Assembly: GCA_034437695.1 (NCBI GenBank)
Contig: DAOTTJ010000188.1
Coordinates: 1-17,395, forward strand
Reading direction: 5' to 3'
Length of the DNA: 17,395 nt
From: Paraktedonobacter sp034437695
GTDB lineage: Bacteria; Chloroflexota; Ktedonobacteria; Ktedonobacterales; Ktedonobacteraceae
In this document: positions 1 through 6,360 of the stretch, piece by piece
How the letters are laid out: every line of letters starts with the position of its first letter
Position numbering within the stretch: the first letter of the stretch is position 1
Made by a program: the position numbers and the translations under genes
The notes under the pieces: generated by a model
Database searches by the model: none
Seen by the model: the letters and a program-made list of their open reading frames with translations, nothing else
What the model was told of the DNA's origin: nothing

Positions 1-788
1 GTGATGGAACGCACCTTCGACGGTGGTGAGACGTCCTGTGTCTCACGATGAACGGCAGCCCGTTTTCGAAGTGCTGTATCAACCATAGATGTAATCGTCT
101 CAGTTGTCTCACTGATTGCGTTGGTCTGTTCCTGCTTGAAGAGTGCCATAACAGCAGCTTGCTTCGCATCCAGTTCGGTGAGATGCTCATCAATATGCTG
201 AGACAAACTCGCTTCGAGCTGTGAGACGATGTCTTGTCTCAGAGTAGCAAGCGACCCCTGTAACGCTGTGTTGACCTTTTCCGTAACTATCTTCTCGATC
301 TCCTGCTCGCTCGACTGTTCCGATTCATCATCCTTCTTCAAGCTATGGATCACCCGGCTATATAGTACTGCCATAACTGCACGGGCGATCAGCAGAATGG
401 TATCGATCACAGTAGAGACCTGGCCGTCCAGTTTCATCACTTGGTTCAAGCCAGCCATAATCACGCCAACCAGCATGATGCCGACCAAGGCGACACTTAA
501 CCGCTTTGCTTGCGTTGCCCCTGTTTCGTTGCCCTCTTTCTTTGCTTGGTCAGCCAGCTTATTCAAACTAAGACCCCCGATGTCGAGAGCTACAAACTGG
601 GCAATAAACACAGCGACATCGAACTGAGCAGGGAAGTGGACAATAGGCAATAGCTTGACCGAGGCGTAAAGAACTGAAGCGACGAGTACTGGCTCGGCAG
701 CTTTCCCAGCTAAGATCATGAACCAGTTCCAGCCTATGGTAATATACGTTGATTGCGCGAACGAGCGTTTCCATTTGACTTTACACAT
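1..788 (-). CDS. Membrane protein with cytoplasmic coiled-coil tail, partial (runs off left edge)
   Basis: An open frame reads leftward from ATG at 788-786 and is still open at base 1, giving at least 262 residues. A strong Shine-Dalgarno (GGAGGAGG) lies a few bases before this ATG, which fixes the start. Hydrophobic segments lie at about residues 17-49, 57-72, 98-115 and 126-145. From about 150 on the protein is charged and helical, rich in E, Q, K and S, with heptad-like spacing, so a coiled coil is likely. The last visible residues turn basic and proline-containing. I do not recognise the family. Proteins of this layout (four helices plus a long coiled coil) occur as hypothetical proteins in Ktedonobacteria, sometimes in integrated elements, but that link is inference. 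The start overlaps the end of a possible small upstream frame by 8 bases. Confidence 0.8.
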   Translation of the reverse strand, partial: MCKVKWKRSFAQSTYITIGWNWFMILAGKAAEPVLVASVLYASVKLLPIVHFPAQFDVAVFIAQFVALDIGGLSLNKLADQAKKEGNETGATQAKRLSVALVGIMLVGVIMAGLNQVMKLDGQVSTVIDTILLIARAVMAVLYSRVIHSLKKDDESEQSSEQEIEKIVTEKVNTALQGSLATLRQDIVSQLEASLSQHIDEHLTELDAKQAAVMALFKQEQTNAISETTETITSMVDTALRKRAAVHRETQDVSPPSKVRSI

Positions 789-876
789 GGATGCCCACCT
801 CCTCCAGAGAAATGCCCATGATCTCGGCCATTTCTTGGGTGAGGCGTATGATATCATAAACGGTTTCGGGGCGCAT
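781..876 (-). CDS. Possible 31-residue small protein overlapping the next gene
   Basis: This short frame begins at ATG 876-874 and ends in TAA at 783-781, overlapping the ATG of the following membrane-protein gene by 8 bases, the arrangement expected of translational coupling. The peptide is acidic and amphipathic (PETVYDIIRLTQEMAEIMG..). The frame is also open far upstream into the 3' end of the polyprenyl synthase gene, so the true start could be an alternative codon further up. I see no good ribosome binding site in front of the ATG. Real coding is uncertain; the evidence is only the overlap and the protein-like composition. Confidence 0.3.
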   Translation of the reverse strand: MRPETVYDIIRLTQEMAEIMGISLEEVGIHV

Positions 877-1063
877 TAGACCAAAACCGCGAACTGGGCA
901 TTCTCCTTGCTGATAGCGCCGTGCTGACCACGCTTCAGCAAACCTTTGTGAGCGATTGGAATACTGCGCAGGTTGTCTGAGGCTGGCTCGCCCTTCTCGA
1001 CAGCGCGATGTCAGCCTCGATTGCAGGGACGCACTGAATATCCTTTTAGGTGAGAAAGGAGCG

Positions 1064-2209
1064 TCAAATATGAGTAGTGATCTCCATGAAATGGATAAGG
1101 GCCTCCATATCCTCGATGACCTGGCTCGTTGTGGCATTAGCCAGGTGAGGGATACTGTGCAGGACGTGGCGAGCCTGCGCACAACGCTGGTTAAGGAAAT
1201 CGAAACAGTACTCGCGCGACCGCGTGCGCGTCAGGATCTCCAGGACCGTCGTGACCTGTTCCTGCGTCATCGGCGCTTCTTGCGTGTAAGATTGCTGCAA
1301 GGTGTGCTGATCGTCGGCGTCGGCGTGTTCAAGTGCATACAGAATAGGCAGACTTTTCTTGCGTCGGTAGATATCGCCCGCGGAGGTTTTGCCCGTCTCG
1401 GCGGCATTGGCCCAGATGCCCAGTACGTCGTCGCGGATCTGAAAGGCAACGCCGATCTCGAAACCAAAGTCGCGCAGGTGCTTAATCACTGTCTCGTCGC
1501 GTGTACCCAGGATCGCGCCCATCTCGGCTGCACAACTCATCAGCGCGGCGGTCTTGCGGGAGATCATATCCAGATACATAGCCACGGAAATATCCAGGCG
1601 CTGCTCAAAACTCAGGTCGAGGTACTGTCCTTCGGCAATGATCAATGTTGCTCGATCCATGACTGCGGCCATCTGCGTGGCTATCTCGCCAGTCACACCT
1701 TCGGCCAGCATATCCCACATACTCATACGAGCCAGAGCAAACATACCGTCACCAGTATTGATGCCGTGCGAGCTGCCCCAGACGCTCCACAGCGTTGGCT
1801 GATGGTGTCGTTCGACATCGTGGTCGACGATATCGTCGTGGATCAGAGTAAAATTATGTGTAAGTTCAATCGCCACCGCGGCTGGCAGGGCGCGGCGCAA
1901 ATATGTGGCGCGTTCAGGCAGTCCTTCGGCTCCCACGGCCTCGTAAGCCAGCAGCAAAAGCGTCGGACGGAGCAGTTTACCAGTCTGCCCATTGCCGGGG
2001 GCAAAGTCGCGGTCAACCCAACCCATATGGTACTCCATCTGCCCATAGAAAGCGTTGAGTGGATTGCCTCGCGCTTGATTTGGGAAGACATTGGCGCTAT
2101 GGCGTTGGACTGTCTGGCGCAGGGCCTGTTGGATCTCCGTGTGATAGCGCAAAAGTGTAGCCTGGATAGTTCGTGTCACTGTCATAGTAGTGAGCAGGGG
2201 AAAATGCAT
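1064..2209 (-). CDS. Polyprenyl diphosphate synthase (GGPP/FPP synthase type)
   Basis: Short- to medium-chain trans-prenyltransferase that condenses isopentenyl diphosphate with allylic diphosphates, in the cytoplasm, feeding carotenoid, quinone or lipid synthesis. At 381 residues it is typical for the family. Visible motifs are the substrate lysine/arginine region GKLLRP (residues 77-82), the first aspartate-rich motif DDIVD (125-129), GQYLD (194-198), and the second motif as DDVLG (260-264) in place of DDxxD, the form seen in actinobacterial-type IdsA/GGPP synthases. An aromatic residue (F120) sits five positions before the first motif, which in this family usually limits the product to about C15-C20; that is inference. 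The ATG at 2209 has no strong ribosome binding site; M9 is an alternative. It lies 57 bases after the zinc-finger gene on the same strand, so the two may be co-transcribed. Confidence 0.93.
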   Translation of the reverse strand: MHFPLLTTMTVTRTIQATLLRYHTEIQQALRQTVQRHSANVFPNQARGNPLNAFYGQMEYHMGWVDRDFAPGNGQTGKLLRPTLLLLAYEAVGAEGLPERATYLRRALPAAVAIELTHNFTLIHDDIVDHDVERHHQPTLWSVWGSSHGINTGDGMFALARMSMWDMLAEGVTGEIATQMAAVMDRATLIIAEGQYLDLSFEQRLDISVAMYLDMISRKTAALMSCAAEMGAILGTRDETVIKHLRDFGFEIGVAFQIRDDVLGIWANAAETGKTSAGDIYRRKKSLPILYALEHADADDQHTLQQSYTQEAPMTQEQVTTVLEILTRTRSREYCFDFLNQRCAQARHVLHSIPHLANATTSQVIEDMEALIHFMEITTHI

Positions 2210-2266
2210 ATCTATTCATTCGCCCCTGCCTGTTCCTTTCGAGTTCAATCGTTCTGTGCGGACAGG

Positions 2267-2761
2267 TTATGGATGAAAAGAGAAAAAGACGACAAGCGCA
2301 AGCGTTGCAGCCAGCAGAAGTCCGCGCACCAGACCTTTGACGCCGCCAATACGATAGAATGGTGTACAGGCATCGCAGTAGCGGGCAATATACTGGTAGC
2401 GGTGTCCACGCATGCCGTCGCGTACAACCGAGATATGCTCAGATTTTCTCTGCGTATGAAGTTCATCGCAGATATGTCGCCCACAGCCCTGACACGTGTA
2501 GTTATCAATATAGTGAGAAGTGCGCGAAAGCGACCACTGATCGGGATAAACCTGGACGCCGCAGACATAACAGACCTGGGTAAGTGCCTGGCGCATCTGC
2601 CTTTCGGCGCATGGCGAATGTTGTTGCTTGGGAAAGTGGTCCTGACAAAAGCCTTTATGGCAATCCGGGCAACGTCCCAACGCTTCCTGATCGCATTCAT
2701 GGCAACGCCTGGCTGCTACCTGAACTTTGCGATGTATAAGGAATTTTTCAGTTGTGTCCAT
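2267..2761 (-). CDS. Tail-anchored AN1/B-box-like zinc-finger protein
   Basis: A 164-residue protein. Residues 20-51 carry the spacing C-x2-C-x7-C-x2-C-x4-C-x2-H-x5-H-x2-C, close to the eight-ligand cross-brace of AN1 and B-box zinc fingers. A second cysteine-rich part follows: C64-x2-C67, C90-x2-C93-x4-C98, H102 and C129-x2-C132, enough for one or two more zinc sites. Residues about 143-162 form one hydrophobic helix near the C terminus, so the zinc part is probably cytoplasmic and held at the membrane by its tail. No enzyme motif is seen and the function is unknown; a role in protein-protein contact is inference from the fold type. It starts at ATG 2761, about 78 bases after a likely extended -10 promoter, and precedes the polyprenyl synthase gene by 57 bases. 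Confidence 0.85.
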   Translation of the reverse strand: MDTTEKFLIHRKVQVAARRCHECDQEALGRCPDCHKGFCQDHFPKQQHSPCAERQMRQALTQVCYVCGVQVYPDQWSLSRTSHYIDNYTCQGCGRHICDELHTQRKSEHISVVRDGMRGHRYQYIARYCDACTPFYRIGGVKGLVRGLLLAATLALVVFFSFHP

Positions 2762-2838
2762 CCAAAGAAACCTTCTATTTACTGATAGTAGTAAGAGCTT
2801 CCTAATATACTATACGATACAAGATCTACCTACAGATC

Positions 2839-2847
2839 ATTATAGCA
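2839..2847 (-). promoter_or_regulatory. Extended -10 promoter for the zinc-finger/prenyl synthase pair
   Basis: Read on the minus strand this is TGCTATAAT, a perfect -10 hexamer with the TG extension. No good -35 hexamer is found at the expected distance, which extended -10 promoters tolerate. It lies about 78 bases before the zinc-finger start codon. Functional use is inferred. Confidence 0.5.
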
Positions 2848-3111
2848 AAACAGTCTGCATTCTGGGGAGAGGAGGTTCTGGCATTCAAGAGTTGTTGCAT
2901 TCTCTGCAAGCCTCTGGCTTGCGACCCGATCCTGTGTTCAGGAGCAGAGGCCGCAGTATAGACATGAAGTGAAGTGGGAGTGCAGAGGGCGGTAGCCCTT
3001 TGCCGAGGCTTGAGGTGTTCCCTAGCAACCTTTTTCTTTTTTTTGCATGTTTTGCCTATAGGTGGGGGCGCAAGCCGCAGGCTTGAGCAGAGCTGGAAAG
3101 CCATTGCCTAG

Positions 3112-3140
3112 TTGCGCCTGAGCTTGCAGAGAGATATCAT
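3112..3140 (+). promoter_or_regulatory. Candidate sigma70-type promoter for folP-folC
   Basis: TTGCGC (3112-3117), a 17-base spacer and TATCAT (3135-3140) would start transcription near 3147, just upstream of the folP start chosen at 3184. The match to consensus is moderate. Confidence 0.4.
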
Positions 3141-3183
3141 AGAGGTAGATAGACGAATAGTGAGGAGAGAAAGCAGGCATGCT

Positions 3184-4047
3184 ATGTCGAACGAGTTGCC
3201 GCCAACCATCTGGCAGAACTGGCGTCTGGATTGGGGAGAGCGCACTCACGTGATGGGCATTATCAATGTCACGCCAGACTCGTTTTCCGGGGATGGGGTC
3301 ATGCATCCCGCTACTACTCAAGAGCAGTATCTGGCGCGTGTGCTGGAGCAGGCTCAGACCTTTGTGGCCGCAGGTGCGACTCTGCTTGACGTTGGTGGCG
3401 AGTCGACGCGCCCCAATTTTACACCTCTCTCGCCTCAAGAGGAGATAGCGCGTGTAGTGCCGGTCATTCAGGTATTGCGCGATCAACTGCCTCCTGAGGT
3501 GGTCATTTCGATCGATACCTCCAAAGCACGGGTCGCGCGTGCGGCGCTGGCGGTCGGGGCGTGTATGCTCAACGATATCTGGGGCTTGCAGCGCGACCCG
3601 GAGATGGCTGCTCTGGTGGCGGAATGTGGGGTACCAGTGGTGTTGATGGCCAATATGCGCGGCTACCAGAGACGCGAGATCCTCAGCGATATCACGCGCT
3701 ACCTGGCTCGCAGCATTGATCTGGCCCTGGCGGCGGGTGTGGCCTGGGAGCACCTGATTATTGACCCTGGTATTGGCTTCGATACCGGCTTCGAGGGCGG
3801 ATTGAGTCTCTTGCGGCGTCTGGGAGCGTTGCGGGTGTTGGGACGACCGCTTCTGCTCGGCACCTCGCGTAAGTCGTTGATTGGTCGGGTATTGGGCGAT
3901 CTGCCGCCCGGTGAGCGTTTGGAGGGAACGGCGGCCACCGTCGCGCTCGGAATCGCGCAGGGAGCCGACATCGTGCGCGTCCACGATGTACACGAGATAA
4001 TGCGTGTGGTCAAGATGAGCGATGCCATCGTGCGCAACAGTTTGTAA
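3184..4047 (+). CDS. folP: Dihydropteroate synthase
   Basis: Joins 6-hydroxymethyl-7,8-dihydropterin diphosphate with p-aminobenzoate to give 7,8-dihydropteroate in cytoplasmic folate synthesis; target of sulfonamides. The 287-residue TIM barrel has INVTPDSFS (N28), DVGGESTRP (69-77), DTSK (D111), ND (N130, D131), DPGIGF (D194), TSRKS (K230) and RVHDV (R265, H267), so every residue equivalent to the E. coli active-site set (N22, D96, N115, D185, K221, R255, H257) is present. Two loops differ: the usual LMHMxG is LMANMRG (154-160) and the usual GFGK is GFDTG. The frame is open to 3112, but ATG 3184 is preferred because a GAGGAGAG ribosome binding sequence precedes it, the promoter lies over the earlier codons, and the N terminus then has the usual length. 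folC follows after 84 bases. Confidence 0.95.
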   Translation: MSNELPPTIWQNWRLDWGERTHVMGIINVTPDSFSGDGVMHPATTQEQYLARVLEQAQTFVAAGATLLDVGGESTRPNFTPLSPQEEIARVVPVIQVLRDQLPPEVVISIDTSKARVARAALAVGACMLNDIWGLQRDPEMAALVAECGVPVVLMANMRGYQRREILSDITRYLARSIDLALAAGVAWEHLIIDPGIGFDTGFEGGLSLLRRLGALRVLGRPLLLGTSRKSLIGRVLGDLPPGERLEGTAATVALGIAQGADIVRVHDVHEIMRVVKMSDAIVRNSL

Positions 4048-4131
4048 CATTGTGCGCCATCCTGGCGAAAACGTCGTAGCGTGTGCGAGCGGTATCTATC
4101 TGTTCAACAGAGCGGGGTGAGAAATAAGCTT

Positions 4132-5559
4132 ATGAACTATACAGAGGCTCTGGCTTATATTTACGGCTTGAGCGATTTCGAACGTGGGGGAAAGTTTCGC
4201 GACGACCGCGAGCAACATCTATTACGCGAAGGTCGTCTCCTGGAACTGCTTGGGGAGCCGCAGCGTACCTATAGCTGTACGTTGATTGCCGGTACCAAAG
4301 GCAAAGGTTCGACGGCTGTCTGCATCGAGAGTGTGCTTCGTGCCGCCGAGAGGCGCACTGGTCTGTATACGCAGCCAGACCTACACACGTTTCGTGAGCG
4401 CATGCGTGTGCGCGGTCGCCTGATCAGTGAGGTGGAGGTCGCGGGTTTGCTGCCCGAGGTGCGTGCAGCGGTCGAACTGATTGAAAGCGAGCACGTCTTT
4501 TATCCCTTTATTCCCTATGAAATCACAACGGCCCTGGCCCTCCTGTATTTTCAGCGTCAGCGTGTGGAGCACGCGATCCTTGAGGTCGGGATCGGCGGAA
4601 GACTGGACGCGACCAACGTGACTCAGCCGCTGGTGTCGGTCATTGCGTCGATCAGTTTTGACCATATGCATATCCTGGGTCATACGTTGAGCGCGATCGC
4701 TGGCGAGAAGGCTGGAATTATCAAACAGGGAGGCATAGTCGTGACTTCCGCGCAGTCGCCTGAAGCCTTGTTGTCGATTGCGCGGGTGGCCCGCGAGCGT
4801 CAGGCCCGGCTGGTGCGCGTTGGCTCTGTGGTTGGCGACCCGGCGCAGGCGGAGGTGGATGCGGGAGAGTTGCCTGCGCTCGGTTACCGCTATCAGATTG
4901 CGCAGCAGGAGGTGGCGCGGCAGACTCTGACCATAGAGACTCCGCAGGGCGTCTATCGCAACCTTGAACTTGCGCTGGCTGGTGCGCACCAGGCCGAGAA
5001 CGCCACGCTGGCCGTGGCTACCCTGGAAAGCTTGCGGGCTACAGGTCGACCCGAGTGTAGCTGGGACGAGACTGCGCTCCGCCAGGGCTTGCGTGAGGTG
5101 CGCTGGTCGGGTCGCCTGGAGATTATCGCTCATCAGCCCGTTACCATCGTCGATGGAGCGCACAACGCCGACTCACTGCAAAAGCTGATGCAGAGTATTC
5201 GTGAGCTTTTCACCTATCGCCATCTGCTGGTCGTGTTCGCGGTCAACGTCGATAAAGACCTGCCTGGCATGCTGCGGAGTCTGGCGGATGTCGAGCATGT
5301 CATTCTGACCAGCGTGCATAATCCGCGCTCTGCGACGCCTGAACACCTTCAGGAGCTATTTGCCGAGTACGCGTCGGGCGTGCAACTCACCAGCGTTCCC
5401 GACAGTCGTGCGGCTATGGAACTGGCTCGCCGGCTGGCCGCACCGGACGACCTCGTGTGTGCCACCGGCTCGCTCTACCTCGCGGGCGAGGTACTGCGCT
5501 GGGCCGCTTCTACCGGTGAGGCACGGATTGCCAGCAGTATTGAAGGTGTAGATCATTGA
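4132..5559 (+). CDS. folC: Bifunctional folylpolyglutamate/dihydrofolate synthase
   Basis: Mur-ligase family enzyme that adds glutamate to dihydropteroate (making dihydrofolate) and/or extends the polyglutamate tail of folates, using ATP. At 475 residues it is slightly longer than many bacterial FolC (about 420-430). The P-loop is GTKGKGS (54-60), a K variant of GTNGKGS. Also seen are EVGIGGRLDATN (151-162), GEKAGIIK with K193 as the likely carbamylated lysine, HQAENATLA (286-294), SGRLE (326-330) in place of PGRLE, and DGAHN (341-345) in the C-terminal Rossmann domain. ATG 4132 is chosen over an open frame from 4081 because homologues begin shortly before a YIYGL-like sequence and GGGGTGAG lies upstream. 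It follows folP by 84 bases on the same strand and likely shares its transcript. Confidence 0.95.
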   Translation: MNYTEALAYIYGLSDFERGGKFRDDREQHLLREGRLLELLGEPQRTYSCTLIAGTKGKGSTAVCIESVLRAAERRTGLYTQPDLHTFRERMRVRGRLISEVEVAGLLPEVRAAVELIESEHVFYPFIPYEITTALALLYFQRQRVEHAILEVGIGGRLDATNVTQPLVSVIASISFDHMHILGHTLSAIAGEKAGIIKQGGIVVTSAQSPEALLSIARVARERQARLVRVGSVVGDPAQAEVDAGELPALGYRYQIAQQEVARQTLTIETPQGVYRNLELALAGAHQAENATLAVATLESLRATGRPECSWDETALRQGLREVRWSGRLEIIAHQPVTIVDGAHNADSLQKLMQSIRELFTYRHLLVVFAVNVDKDLPGMLRSLADVEHVILTSVHNPRSATPEHLQELFAEYASGVQLTSVPDSRAAMELARRLAAPDDLVCATGSLYLAGEVLRWAASTGEARIASSIEGVDH

Positions 5560-5627
5560 TGGCGAAGCCTGAAATAGAGACATATGGAAGGAAAGAGTGT
5601 CAGGAGAGAAGAACGCTTGCAGAGCAA

Positions 5628-5671
5628 GAAACCCGCCCACGTCTCCTTAATGGATGCCGTAAACGGGTTTC
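5628..5671. repeat. Long-loop inverted repeat downstream of folC
   Basis: A perfect 8-base inverted repeat GAAACCCG (5628-5635) and CGGGTTTC (5664-5671) encloses a 28-base loop in the gap between convergent folC and the KGG protein gene. No T-run follows on either strand, so it is not a classic intrinsic terminator. Confidence 0.4.
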
Positions 5672-5726
5672 CTACAATCTATCGATGCGGGCGTTGCAAA
5701 AGGTGCATACAGCCACGGATAATCAC

Positions 5727-5930
5727 TTATTGAGCAACACTTACCCTATCTGCTTTGCGTAAAGCATAGCGTGCGCTGCCCTTTTTGCCTGCTGCTGAGG
5801 CCTCCTCGGCGGTCCACTGATGAGCGGTTCCGCGTGCTTGAGAGGTGCGCCCCCCTTTGCTGGCGATTTCGCGTCTACGTTCGAGACTCATAGCGGCCAG
5901 CCCACGAGGACGTTTCGGGGTGGTGTGCAT
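5727..5930 (-). CDS. KGG-motif (Con-10/GsiB-like) stress protein
   Basis: A 67-residue, very basic and hydrophilic protein. It has the family core: RGLAAMSLERRREIASKGGR near residues 9-28, then GTAHQWTAEEASAAGKKG. This layout (alternating ERRREIASKGG and AGKKG blocks) is that of the KGG/Con-10-like general stress proteins related to Bacillus GsiB. These are thought to be unstructured, hydrophilin-like proteins made under desiccation, salt or heat stress. Most members have two or more KGG blocks; this one has one full block and one GKKG variant. The ATG at 5930 is preferred over one two codons earlier (5936) because GGAAGAG is then at proper spacing. It converges on folC and has no obvious operon partner. 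Confidence 0.85.
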   Translation of the reverse strand: MHTTPKRPRGLAAMSLERRREIASKGGRTSQARGTAHQWTAEEASAAGKKGSARYALRKADRVSVAQ

Positions 5931-6077
5931 AACCATACTCTTCCAGCCTTTCTGTGTGCGCTTTACTAAAACAGAGATCCTGAACGGGGCAGCCAGTTAC
6001 CTGGGAGTATTTGCCCCTTTCTACTCAAACAAATCCTGGCCCGGTGGGTTTATATTCATATACACGGCTCAACAACC

Positions 6078-6125
6078 CACAATGTTACACGAAAATACAA
6101 ACCCGACCACACACAATGTTACACG
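6078..6125. repeat. Pair of 14-base direct repeats CACAATGTTACACG
   Basis: CACAATGTTACACG occurs exactly at 6078-6091 and 6112-6125, 34 bases apart. Both copies are followed by a similar A-rich ATACAAA, so the similarity extends beyond the core. They could be binding sites for a regulator upstream of the KGG gene, or a relic of a duplication; neither can be decided from the sequence. Confidence 0.6.
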
Positions 6126-6231
6126 GATACAAAAGGTGGTATCTTCTGCTTAGTAACAGAATACCAGAGATGGTTACACTCAGCAATATTTTTCTTGGAT
6201 GTGTGCCAAATTTCTCAGGCATTTCAGCAAG

Positions 6232-6259
6232 TCTGCCTGTTTGCCTGTTTGCCTGTTTG
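6232..6259. repeat. Short tandem repeat, 8-base unit TTTGCCTG
   Basis: Three consecutive 8-base units (tctgcctg, tttgcctg, tttgcctg) followed by the start of a fourth. It lies downstream of the stop codon of the minus-strand glycoside hydrolase gene. It is probably a simple slippage repeat. Confidence 0.6.
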
Positions 6260-6360
6260 TACGCTTTTTCTGTCAAAGAAAGCGAGTGATAGGGATAGTT
6301 GAAGCTCTCTGCCTTGCTTCATCTGTGTCGCTTGCTATATTGTGCGATTCAGTCAAAGCC

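Larger units (their letters stand above)
2762..3183. other. Divergent intergenic region with short palindromes
   Basis: This 420-base gap separates the minus-strand zinc-finger gene from plus-strand folP. It holds the minus promoter at 2839-2847 and a plus promoter candidate at 3112-3140. It also holds two near-identical small palindromes, GCAAGCC-TCT-GGCTTGC (2906-2922) and CAAGCC-GCA-GGCTTG (3071-3085), a third hairpin AGGGC-GGTA-GCCCT (2986-2999), and a T-rich run at about 3030-3044. Open frames here have no protein-like character and I call no gene. Confidence 0.6.
5931..6360. other. 430-base intergenic region with direct repeats
   Basis: No credible gene was found; frames here are short and of low-complexity composition. 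It holds two 14-base direct repeats (6078-6091 and 6112-6125), a related TGGTTACAC near 6170-6180, and a short tandem repeat of about three 8-base units (6232-6255). Confidence 0.6.

Noticed and set aside
956..2785. A 609-codon open frame on the plus strand
   Set aside because: It lies antisense to the polyprenyl synthase and zinc-finger genes, both of which have clear family motifs; its translation is low in protein-like pattern and has no motif.
3022..4050. A 342-codon minus-strand frame over folP
   Set aside because: Shadow of folP; composition rich in H, R, Q and T and no recognisable domain.
4381..5163. A 260-codon minus-strand frame over folC
   Set aside because: Shadow of folC codon usage; no motif and no start signal.
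5559..5762. A 67-residue frame whose ATG overlaps the folC stop (TGATG)
   Set aside because: The overlap hints at coupling, but the peptide lacks protein-like pattern, contains the inverted repeat at 5628-5671 and overlaps the 3' end of the better-supported KGG gene.
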